Positions 16,991 to 25,316 of a stretch of DNA of 64,000 bases are shown here, in pieces (positions within the stretch are counted from its first letter, which is position 1; each line of letters begins with the position of its first letter). Origin of the DNA: Palsa-504 sp963795795 (GTDB lineage Bacteria > Actinomycetota > Actinomycetes > Streptosporangiales > Streptosporangiaceae); assembly GCA_963795795.1 (NCBI GenBank), contig CAWCJS010000024.1:448741-512740 (forward strand), given 5' to 3'. The translations under genes and the position numbers were made by a program. The notes beneath the pieces were generated by a model, which was given only the letters and a program-made list of their open reading frames with translations, did not search any database and was not told the DNA's origin.

Positions 16991-17985
16991 CAGGCTCCAT
17001 CGACCGGTTCGGCCCGGCGGAGCTCCGGATGGCGCAGGAAGATCCGGCCCGGGCCGGACAGCGTGATGCCGAACCGGATCGTGTCGGCTTCCTCGGGAAT
17101 CCGCGCGGTGATCTCGTGCGTGGTCCAGCCGCGGCCGCCGGGGACGGTGACCCCGTGGTCCTCGCGAGGGCGCGCGGTGCGCCACCAGTGGCTGAGGATC
17201 TCAAGGCGGAGCCTGGCCTGGTCGGTGCCGGGCGCGGCACGGATCTCACCGCGGAAGACGACGGTGGCGCCGCGGTAATCGTCGGCGAAGATCGACTGGA
17301 CCAGCGCGGCGGATCCGGCGGGACGCGGGACGGCCGAGGACAGGACCGCCGATGGGCCGTCGGCGGCGGCCGAGTAGTCCTCATGGTCCGTCAGGTCGAG
17401 GTCCCAGCGGTCTAGGCCGTCGGTGAAGTCCAGGTTGCGCGGCTCGAAGCGGGGCCGCCGTCGCGGACGGCCCGGCCGCTCCTGAGCCGCGGGCGGCACG
17501 CGGTCGAGGAACGGGGTGAGCAGGTCGTCGCCCGCTACCGGGACGGCCAGGCGGTCCAGCACCGCGTCGGGCAGCCGGACCGGGGCATCCGCGGCGGCCG
17601 CCATGGCGAGGCCCAAGCCGAGGGCCGCGGTGATCTGCCTGGTTCCCGCCGGACCGGTGAGGCCGATACGCGCGACGGTGGCCCGCGGGGTCAACTCCGC
17701 CGCGTCCGATGCCGTCACGTCGATGTCCACGCCGGTCACAGTGGCGTTGACCGCGTGCAGCAGCCGGGCCGTGAGTTCCTGCGGAGCGGTGGCCGTCACA
17801 ATCTCGTGGGCGGACCCGAGGAGCTGCGACAGCTCGCCTCCTCCTGGCTCGCCGGTCATCCAGATCGGCACGGCCCGGTGACCGGCATCGTCGGCGAGCA
17901 CGACCAGGTAGCCCCGGGTGTCAAAGCCGCCGGTGCTCAGCCTCCCGGGCCGGGGCTCGGCGTGCGCGATGCGGACGGTCGTCAT
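16990..17985 (-). CDS. Bifunctional-nuclease (BFN/DUF151) domain protein
   Basis: A 331-aa paralogue of the C-terminal two thirds of the neighbouring sigma fusion. The BFN domain spans about residues 1-140 (MTTVRIAHAE...YLVVLADDAGHRAVPIWM). The second domain (about 175-331) starts EPRNLDFTDGLDRWDLDL and ends GRIFLRHPELRRAEPVDGA; its FADDYRGATVVFRGEIRA resembles carbohydrate-binding-like beta sandwiches, which I infer only. The ATG at 17985 has GGAGGA 4-5 nt upstream. BFN proteins of plants have nuclease activity; bacterial functions are poorly known. Confidence 0.85.
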   Translation of the reverse strand: MTTVRIAHAEPRPGRLSTGGFDTRGYLVVLADDAGHRAVPIWMTGEPGGGELSQLLGSAHEIVTATAPQELTARLLHAVNATVTGVDIDVTASDAAELTPRATVARIGLTGPAGTRQITAALGLGLAMAAAADAPVRLPDAVLDRLAVPVAGDDLLTPFLDRVPPAAQERPGRPRRRPRFEPRNLDFTDGLDRWDLDLTDHEDYSAAADGPSAVLSSAVPRPAGSAALVQSIFADDYRGATVVFRGEIRAAPGTDQARLRLEILSHWWRTARPREDHGVTVPGGRGWTTHEITARIPEEADTIRFGITLSGPGRIFLRHPELRRAEPVDGA

Positions 17986-18128
17986 AGTGTCCTCCGGGAC
18001 GTCGGGCGCGGTGGTGGGTCCACCTGTCAGTGTTCTCGGCCCGCGCATGTGTTACCCGGGTAGTCCCGGACTTGGGAGGGTCCAGGCGGCGGACGCGAAA
18101 TGTCATGGCTTGGTGTCAGCATGTGGTC

Positions 18129-19232
18129 ATGAGGCCAGCATTGAAGGCAGGGCTGCTGCCGGTGTGGCGGGACCGCGACACGCTGCAGCTTGGCGTGGAT
18201 CCGCGGCGGGCGATCGCGCTCGGCGGGCTCGGCCGGACCGCGGCCGTCATCGGCCTGCTGGACGGGAGCCGCGATCGCGCGGCGGTCCTCGCCACGGCCG
18301 GGGCGCGCGGCATTCCCGAGCAGGTCGCCAGCGACGTGCTCGCGGCGCTGGCGGCGGCGGGGGTGCTCGATGACTACCCGGCCCGGCTGCACGCCAGCCT
18401 CCCCGATGAACTGCGGGCGCGCCTGGCCCCGGAACTCGCGACCGCCTCGCTGGCCTACGCGGACGGAGACGGCGGGGCCCGCACACTGGCGCGCCGGCGG
18501 GCCGCCTTCGTCAGGATCCACGGGGCGAGCCGGACCGGCGCGTGCGTCGCCAGTTTCCTGGCGGCCTCCGGCGTGGGGCACGTCACGTGCGCCGATCCGG
18601 GAGCGGCCCGGCCTGCCGATCTCGCGCCCGCCGGGCTGATCCGGGCGGATCTGGGCGAGCCGAGGCAGGACGGCGCCGCCCGGGCGGTCGGGCGGGCGGC
18701 GCCCGACGTCAGGACCCTGGACGACGGCGCGGTACCCGACCTGGTGATCCTCACCGCCCCGGCGCTGCCGGACCTGACCGTTGGCCTCAGCCGGGATCGC
18801 GTGCCCCACCTGGCCGTGTGGGCCAGCGAGGCGATCGGCGTGGTCGGGCCGCTGGTCCGGCCGGGGCGGTCGGCCTGCCTGCGTTGCGTGGACATGCGCA
18901 AGGCCGACGCTGATCCGGCCTGGCCGAAGATCCTGGCTCAGGCCACCCTCGCCCCGGCCCAGCCGCAGGCCTGCGATACCGTGCTGGCCGCCATGACGGC
19001 CACGATCGCCTCCGCGCAGGCGCTGGCGTTCATCGACCTGGCCGGAGCCAAGGTGCCGGACCTCGCGGACCCGGTTACCCCGGCCCCGGCGACCGTGAAC
19101 GGGACCCTGGAAGTGGTTCTTCCTGACTGGCAGTGGCGGCGCCGGACCTGGCCACCGCACCCGTCGTGTGCCTGCGGTGCGGTTCGGGCCCGGATGGAAC
19201 CCAATGGGCCCCGTGCCGTAACGACGCGGTAA
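18129..19232 (+). CDS. ThiF-like / TOMM leader-binding E1-like protein
   Basis: A 367-aa protein of the ThiF-like group that is often annotated as a TOMM precursor leader-binding protein. An N-terminal winged-helix-like part (ALKAGLLPVWRDRDTLQLGVDPRRAIAL) precedes a Rossmann-like core (HGASRTGACVASFLAASGVGHVTCADPG) in place of the usual GxGxxG. A CLRC pair near residue 250 and CAC near the C-terminus are probable zinc ligands. No YcaO cyclodehydratase, dehydrogenase or precursor peptide is nearby. It is followed by an ABC1-kinase gene, as in other actinobacteria. Confidence 0.8.
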   Translation: MRPALKAGLLPVWRDRDTLQLGVDPRRAIALGGLGRTAAVIGLLDGSRDRAAVLATAGARGIPEQVASDVLAALAAAGVLDDYPARLHASLPDELRARLAPELATASLAYADGDGGARTLARRRAAFVRIHGASRTGACVASFLAASGVGHVTCADPGAARPADLAPAGLIRADLGEPRQDGAARAVGRAAPDVRTLDDGAVPDLVILTAPALPDLTVGLSRDRVPHLAVWASEAIGVVGPLVRPGRSACLRCVDMRKADADPAWPKILAQATLAPAQPQACDTVLAAMTATIASAQALAFIDLAGAKVPDLADPVTPAPATVNGTLEVVLPDWQWRRRTWPPHPSCACGAVRARMEPNGPRAVTTR

Positions 19233-19240
19233 CGGATGCT

Positions 19241-19260
19241 CCCTAGCGTGTGTTCTAGGG
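19241..19260. promoter_or_regulatory. Inverted repeat before the ABC1-kinase gene
   Basis: CCCTAG (19241-19246) and CTAGGG (19255-19260) form a perfect 6-bp inverted repeat with an 8-nt spacer, 22 nt before the next ATG. It may be a regulator site or a weak hairpin in the 5' leader. Confidence 0.3.
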
Positions 19261-19282
19261 AAACGGGGTCCAAGGAGGGGCC

Positions 19283-20646
19283 ATGAACGAGACGTCAGCG
19301 ATGCGGGACAATGTCCGCGTGAGCGATGTGCCTCGTACGACGGTGGGCCGGGCCGCCAAGCTGGCCAGGCTGCCGATCGGGCTGGCGGGGCGCACGGCGA
19401 TCGGGGTCGGCAAGCGGATCGGGGGGCGGCCGGCCGAGATCGTCGCCCAGGAGATCCAGCAGCGCACGGCCGACCAGATCTTCCGGGTCCTGGGCGAGCT
19501 CAAGGGCGGCGCCATGAAGCTGGGCCAAGCGCTGTCGATCTTCGAGGCGGCGCTGCCGCCCGAGATCGCCGGGCCGTACCGGGCCACGCTGACCAAGCTC
19601 CAGGAATCCGCCCCGCCGCTGCCCGCGCGCAGCGTGCACCAGGTCCTGACCGGCGACCTGGGCGAGGACTGGCGGGAGAAGTTTGCCGAGTTCAGCGAAA
19701 CGCCAGCGGCCGCGGCGTCCATCGGCCAGGTCCACCAGGCCGTCTGGCACGACGGCCGGCGAGTCGCGGTCAAGATCCAGTACCCAGGGGCGGGGCGCGC
19801 GCTGATCAGTGACTTCACCCAGCTCAGCCGGGCCGGCGGCTGTTCGGCCTGCTGATGCCCGGGCTGGAGGTCAAGCCGCTGCTCGACGAGCTGCGCGACC
19901 GGGTGACCGAGGAACTCGACTACGAGCTCGAGGCAGCCTCACAGCACGCCTTTGCCGTGGCCTACGCGGACGATCCCGACATCTACGTACCCGACGTCGT
20001 CGCGGGGACCAAGCACGTCCTGATCACCGAGTGGATGGACGGCACCCCCCTGTCGGCGATCATCAGCGACGGCACCAGGGAAGAGCGTGACCGGACCGGC
20101 ATCCTGCTCGTCCGGTTCCTGTTCTCCGGTCCGGCCCGGGCGGGGCTGCTGCACGCCGATCCGCATCCGGGTAACTTCCGGCTGCTCGAGGACGGCCGGC
20201 TCGGGGTGATGGACTTCGGCGCGGTCGACCGGCTGCCGGGCGGGCTGCCGCCGTTCTTCGGCCGACTGCTGCGGATCATGCACGAGGACGATCCGGACAT
20301 CCCGACCGTGGAGCGCGAGCTGCGGGCTAACGGGTTCCTGCGCCCCGGCATCGACGTGGATCTGGAGGCGCTGCAGGCCTTCCTCGCGCCGATGGCCGAG
20401 CCGTCCAAGGTCGACTGCTTCAAGTTCAACCGCGAATGGCTGCGCGGGGAGGCCGCTCGGGTCACCGACATGCGCGCGACCAACATCTCGCGCAAGTTCA
20501 ACCTGCCCCCCTCCTACGTGCTCATCCACCGCGTGTCCACGGCCGGCATCGGCGTGCTCTGCCAGCTCGAGTGCGAGGGCGAGTTCAGGGCCGAGGTCCT
20601 GAAGTGGGTGCCCGGCTACTTCGATGCGGATGAGCAGGGCGGGTAA
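19283..20646 (+). pseudogene. ABC1/AarF-family atypical kinase, frameshifted
   Basis: An ABC1 (UbiB/COQ8-like) kinase. The N-terminal part includes KGGAMKLGQALSIFEAALP (the KxGQ motif) and AAAASIGQVHQAVWHDGRRVAVKIQYPG. The frame then breaks at about 19835 and resumes as LFGLLMPGLEVKPLLDELRDRVTEELDYELEA, followed by HADPHPGNFRLL and MDFGAVD. Adding one C in GGGCCGG restores a continuous protein of about 454 aa, so an indel error is likely. The start ATG has AAGGAGG upstream. The homologue in mycobacteria sits beside whiB7. Confidence 0.8.
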
Positions 20647-20657
20647 GCGGGCCGAAG

Positions 20658-21461
20658 TCACGGCTTCCTGGCCACGACCACGCAGTAATACGATTCGGCG
20701 ACGTTGGCGGGGATCGTGTCCCCCGGGTCCGGCCGCCACTCGGGTGGCCAGGCCAGGCCGGGCTCGATGATCTCCATCCCGTCGACGAGCTTGGCGATGC
20801 CGGACCGGGTGCGGACGTGGGCCTGCTCGGTCGCCTCGTCGAAGACCCGCTCGACGTCGTTGACCTCGGGGACGGTGTCCGGCGTCGCGTGCGAGATCGC
20901 GACGTAGCTCCCGGAGGGGAACGGGTCGAGGAGCCTGGCGATGATCCCGGCCGGGTCCGCCTCCTCGGAGACGAAGTGCAGGATGGACAGGTACAGGAAC
21001 GCCACGGGCTTGGAGAAGTCGATGAGGTCGAGCAGCACCGGGTCGGCCAGGATCGCGTCGGGCTCGAGCAGGTCCTGCTCGATGATCGCGGTGTTCGAGA
21101 TGCCCTGCAGCATGTTCCTGGCGTGCGCCAGGACCACCGGGTCGTGGTCGACGTAGACCACTGTGGTGTCCGGGTGAGCCAGCAGGGCGATCTCGTGGGT
21201 GTTGCCGGCGGAGGGCAGCCCGGCACCGATATCGACGATCTGCCGGATGCCCGCCTCGCCGACCAGGTAGCGGACCACCCGGCGCAGGAAGGCCCGGTTC
21301 CACTGGACCGCGAGCCGGACGTTCGGCAGCTGGGCGATCATCGACTCGGCGACCGCCCGGTCGGCCGGGTAGTTGTCCTTCCCGCCCAGCAGGTAGTCGT
21401 ACACGCGCGCCGCGCTGGGGATGTCCGGCCGGAAGGTCGTCCTCCAGTCGCCGTCAGGCAT
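20658..21461 (-). CDS. SAM-dependent methyltransferase, DUF574 type
   Basis: A 267-aa protein of the actinobacterial Methyltransf_19/DUF574 family. Signature sequences are SAARVYDYLLGGKDNYPADR near the N-terminus, VDIGAGLPSAGNTHE as motif I, and TTVVYVDHDPVVLAHARN as motif II. The family is highly expanded in actinomycetes; substrates are mostly unknown. I start at the ATG 21461 rather than the TTG just before it. It converges on the ABC1-kinase gene with only about 11 nt between them. Confidence 0.9.
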   Translation of the reverse strand: MPDGDWRTTFRPDIPSAARVYDYLLGGKDNYPADRAVAESMIAQLPNVRLAVQWNRAFLRRVVRYLVGEAGIRQIVDIGAGLPSAGNTHEIALLAHPDTTVVYVDHDPVVLAHARNMLQGISNTAIIEQDLLEPDAILADPVLLDLIDFSKPVAFLYLSILHFVSEEADPAGIIARLLDPFPSGSYVAISHATPDTVPEVNDVERVFDEATEQAHVRTRSGIAKLVDGMEIIEPGLAWPPEWRPDPGDTIPANVAESYYCVVVARKP

Positions 21462-21600
21462 CAACCGTTCCCCTCACGCGGCGCATCGTACCTCAGATCA
21501 CCGGACACTTGTGTCTCCACGCGGGACAGACACTATTAATAACGGCAGCGGCTAGTTACGGCAAAAGGGCGAGCCGGACGGCGGGTGGTGAGGGTGCGGG

Positions 21601-24010
21601 ATGAGCGACTGGGACAGGCTTGACCCGCGGACTCCCGTCCTGGTCGGCGGGGGCCAGGCCATCGACCGCCTAGGCGCTGCCGACTACGCGCAGCTGTCCG
21701 CGGTCGGGCTCGCGGCGAAGGCCGCGCACGCGGCCCTGGCGGACTGCGGCACGGATCCGACCGCCGTGGTCGCCGCGGTGGACACGATCGCCGGGGTGCG
21801 GCAGTTCGAGATCACGTCGCCGTTCTCGCGGGCTCCTTTGGGCCGCGCCGACAACTACCCGCGTGCCGTCGCCGCGCGGATCGGCGCCGACCCGGGCCGG
21901 GCGATCCTGGAGGTCAGCGGGGGCCAGGCTCCGCAGCACCTGGTCACCGAGCTGGCCGGGTCGATCGCGGCTGGCCGCACGCAGGTGGCACTGATCGTGG
22001 GGTCGGAGGCGATCTCGACCGTGCGTCACTTCGCCGGCGCCGACGATCGTCCGGACTTCACCGAGACGGTGGGCGGCAGCCTCGAGGACCGCGGCTACGG
22101 GCTCGCCGGGCTCGGCTCGCGGCACCTGGCCGCCCACGGGCTGACCGACGCGCCCAGCCAGTACGCGCTGCTCGAGAACGCCCGGCGCGCCCGGGAAGGG
22201 CTGAGCCGGGACGCGTACGCGGCCCGGATGGGCGCTCTGTTCGCCCCGTTCACCGAGGTCGCGGCCGCTAACCCGTTCGCCGCCTCGCCCGTCGGTCAGG
22301 GACGCCATTGAGCTGGTGAGGTTGAGCGAGGCGAACCGCTTCATCGCCGAGCCGTATCCGCGCTACCTGGTGGCCCGCGATCAGGTCAACCAGGGTGCGG
22401 CGGTGCTGCTCGCCTCGATCGCGGGCGCCCGGCGGCTCGGCGTGCCCGCGGAGCGGTGCGTGTTCCTGGCCGGGCACGCCGACGCGCGCGAGCAGCGGCT
22501 GTTGACCCGGCCTGACCTGTCGCGCAGCCCCGCGGCAGCCCGCGCCAGCGAACTGGCGCTCGAGCTGGCGGGGATCACCATGGCCGAGGTCGCGACCATC
22601 GACCTGTACAGCTGCTTCCCGATCCCGGTGTTCAACATCTGCGACGCGTTCGGCCTGGCCGACGACGATCCGCGGGGGCTCACGCTGACCGGCGGCCTGC
22701 CGTACTTCGGCGGTGCGGGCAACAACTACTCGATGCACGCCATCGTCGAGACCCTGCACCGGGCACGGCAGGCTCCGGGCAGCTTCGGCTTCGTCGGCGC
22801 GAACGGCGGGATCATGGGCAAGTACTCGGCGGGGGTCTACACCACCCGGCCGACCCCGTGGCAGCCGGGGCGCAGCGGAGCCCTGCAGGCGAGCCTGGAC
22901 GAGAGGCCGCGCGTCGAGGTCGACCGGCGCCCGCGCGGGCCGGCGGTCATCGAGACGTTCACCGTCCGGCACGGCAAGGACGGGCAACGCCGCGGCATCG
23001 TCGTCGGCCGCCTGAACGGCAGTGGCCACCTGGACGGTCGTGGCCGGCGTTTCGTCGCCACGGTTCCCCCGGGGGAGCAGGAACTGCTCGACCTGCTCGG
23101 CGAGGGCGACCCGTTCGGCGCCGGCGTGTACGCGCGGGCCTTCGCCGCCGGTAACCACGTCACGCGGACCCGGGCGCGGATGGACGACCTGTTCCCGGCC
23201 CGCCCGCCCGGGCTGCGCGAGGAGTACGAGCACGTCACGGTCGCCCGCGACGGCCACCTGCTCGAGGTCACGATCAACCGCCCGGAGGTACGCAACGCCC
23301 TGCACCCGCCGGCCAACGACGAACTCGACGAGATCTTCGACGCGTACTTCGCCGATCCTGACCTGTGGGTCGCGATCCTGACCGGCGCGATCCTGGCCGG
23401 CGCCGGGGAGCAGTCGTTCTGCGCAGGCCAGGACCTGGCCTACGTGGCCAGCGGGCAGCGGGTCTGGGTGCCCCTGAACGGGCAGGCCGGCCTGACCAGC
23501 CGCGCGCGGCTGCCCAAACCGGTGATCGCCGCGGTGAACGGCGCGGCCGAGGGCGCCGGGTGCGAGGTCGCGCTCGCCTGCCACCTGGTGGTCGCCGACG
23601 CCGCCGCCGGGTTCAGGTTGGGCGAGGTCCGCGCCGGGCAGGTGCCGGGCGCCGGCGGGCTGGTCCGGCTGCCGCGCGCGATACCGGAGAAGATCGCGAC
23701 CGAAATGATCGTGACCGGGCGGCGGATGGGCGCGGCCGAGGCGCACCGGTGGGGCCTGGTCAACCGGGCCACCGAGGCGGGCGCCGCGCTGGCCGCGGCG
23801 CGGGAGCTGGCCGCCGAGATCCTGGCCGGATCACCGAGCGCGGTGCGCTCCGCGCTGCAGATCATGGCCGACACCCGGGGCACCGGCGATACCGTCACGG
23901 CGGTGAACAGCACCGGGGACGCGGTCGAGGATCTGATACTGACCGACGACGCGGCGGAAGGGATGAAGGCCCTCGCCGAGCAGCGCGCACCGCAGTGGCG
24001 CAACCGATGA
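21601..24010 (+). CDS. Thiolase-like acyltransferase fused to enoyl-CoA hydratase; one frameshift
   Basis: The first part (21601-~22290) is an acetyl-CoA acetyltransferase-like thiolase (TPVLVGGGQAIDRLG...). One base must be skipped at about 22290-22300 to continue as PSVRDAIELVRLSEANRFIAEPYPRYLVARD..., leading to the thiolase C-terminal half (GNNYSMHAIVETLHRARQ) and a TRAM/OB-like tail (RGIVVGRLNGSGHLDGRGRR). Without a stop it runs into a crotonase domain (VTINRPEVRNALHPPANDEL, CAGQDLAY, GAGGLVRLPRA). The in-frame thiolase-crotonase fusion is unusual but linker sequence is present. Probably fatty-acid or steroid side-chain degradation. Confidence 0.75.
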
Positions 24011-24170
24011 CGGCCGCTATTGAGGCGACGCGGCGGAAAGGGAAGGGTCCTTCGTCGAGCAGCGCGCACCCCGGTGGCGCAACGGGTGACTGCCGCTATT
24101 GAGGCGACGAGACGTAAGGTTTGGGGCCCTCGCCGAGCAGCGCGCACCGCAGTGGCACAACCGGTAAGTC
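23977..24170. repeat. Degenerate 78-79 bp tandem repeat of the hydratase 3' end
   Basis: The sequence CGAGCAGCGCGCACCGCAGT, which encodes the C-terminal EQRAPQW of the crotonase domain, recurs at 23977, 24056 and 24134. The two intervals between copies are also similar (CCGCTATTGAGGCGACG). Only the first copy is within the gene; the others are non-coding echoes. Confidence 0.8.
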
Positions 24171-24173
24171 GGA

Positions 24174-25304
24174 TCAGCTGTCGAGTTGCGCGGCGAAGCG
24201 CTCGGCGACCTCCAGATACTCGGTCACCATTTGCTCCACCACCTGGCGGGCGGGCCTGATCCGGTCCATCAGGCCCACGCCCTGGCCGACGTAGTAGGTG
24301 GCCAGTTCGTAGGCGCCGCTGCCCTCGGCGCCGGCGTGGCGGTTGATGCGCTGCTGGGCGGGCGCGGTGAGCATGGTCTGGAGCGGCATCGGCAGCGGCG
24401 CGGGCGCCGCCTCGCTGTCCCACTCATCGGTCCACGCGCTGCGAAGCATCCTGGCCGGCTTGCCGGTCAGGGACCGGGAGCGGACGGTGTCGCTGGAGGT
24501 CGCGGCCAGCATCTTCCGCTGCACGGTCGGGTCGGTTTCCGCCTCCTCGGTGGTCAGCCAGACCGAACCGCACCACACCCCCTGGGCGCCCAGCGCCATC
24601 GCCGCCGCCACCTGGGCGCCGGTCACGATCCCCCCGGCGGCCAGGACTGGGGTCGGGGCGACGGCCCTGACCACCTCGGGGACGAGGACCATCGTCGAGA
24701 TGGTGCCGGTATGCCCGCCCGCCTCGGTGCCCTGGGCGACGATGAGGTCCACCCCGGCGGCCTGCTGACGGCGGGCGTGCTCGGCCGTGCCGGTCAGCGC
24801 GGCGACCGCGATGCCCCGGTCCTTGACCTGGCGGATCAGGTCCGGGGGCGGCGGGCCCAGCGCACTCGCGAACAGAGCGATCGGGTGGCCGAACGCGACG
24901 TCGAGGAGGGTGCCCGCGGCCTGCGGGGAGACGCTGAGGGAGCCGGCCGAGGTCCGGAGGTGCTCGGGGAGTTCGGGCACGCCGTAGCGGGCGAGGACGT
25001 CCTCGACGAAGGCGAGGTGCTCGGCCGGGAACAAGCCGCCCGGCGCCCCGGCCCCGTCCATTCCTGGCCGCTGGCTGGTGTCGGCGAAGTTGACCGGCAG
25101 CAACAGGTCCACCCCGTAGGGCTTGCCCTTGGTCTGCTCGTCGATCCAGGTCAGGTCGATGTCGAGCGATTCCGGGGTGTGCGCGACGGCGCCGAGCACC
25201 CCGAGGCCGCCCGCGTTGGTGACGGCCGCCACGACGTCGCGGCAGTGGCTGAAGGCGAAGATCGGGAACTCGATCCCGAGCCGGTCGCAGACTTCGGTGT
25301 GCAT
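24174..25304 (-). CDS. Nitronate monooxygenase / 2-nitropropane dioxygenase family
   Basis: A 376-aa FMN-dependent TIM-barrel enzyme. The N-terminus MHTEVCDRLGIEFPIFAFSH, VAAVTNAGGLGVLGA, QGTEAGGHTG (FMN phosphate region) and VLAAGGIVTGAQVAAAMALG are typical of nitronate monooxygenases and related dioxygenases. In actinobacteria such genes are common in lipid and steroid catabolic clusters, where the true substrate is often unknown. It follows the acyl-CoA dehydrogenase gene by about 12 nt on the same strand, so it is the last gene of an ECH-ACAD-NMO run. Confidence 0.92.
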   Translation of the reverse strand: MHTEVCDRLGIEFPIFAFSHCRDVVAAVTNAGGLGVLGAVAHTPESLDIDLTWIDEQTKGKPYGVDLLLPVNFADTSQRPGMDGAGAPGGLFPAEHLAFVEDVLARYGVPELPEHLRTSAGSLSVSPQAAGTLLDVAFGHPIALFASALGPPPPDLIRQVKDRGIAVAALTGTAEHARRQQAAGVDLIVAQGTEAGGHTGTISTMVLVPEVVRAVAPTPVLAAGGIVTGAQVAAAMALGAQGVWCGSVWLTTEEAETDPTVQRKMLAATSSDTVRSRSLTGKPARMLRSAWTDEWDSEAAPAPLPMPLQTMLTAPAQQRINRHAGAEGSGAYELATYYVGQGVGLMDRIRPARQVVEQMVTEYLEVAERFAAQLDS

Positions 25305-25316
25305 GACGGACCCCTT

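Noticed and set aside
18129..19232. A RiPP (TOMM) biosynthetic cluster
   Set aside because: No YcaO, dehydrogenase or precursor peptide within reach; the ThiF-like gene and the 66-aa Cys-repeat protein are over 10 kb apart and not linked.
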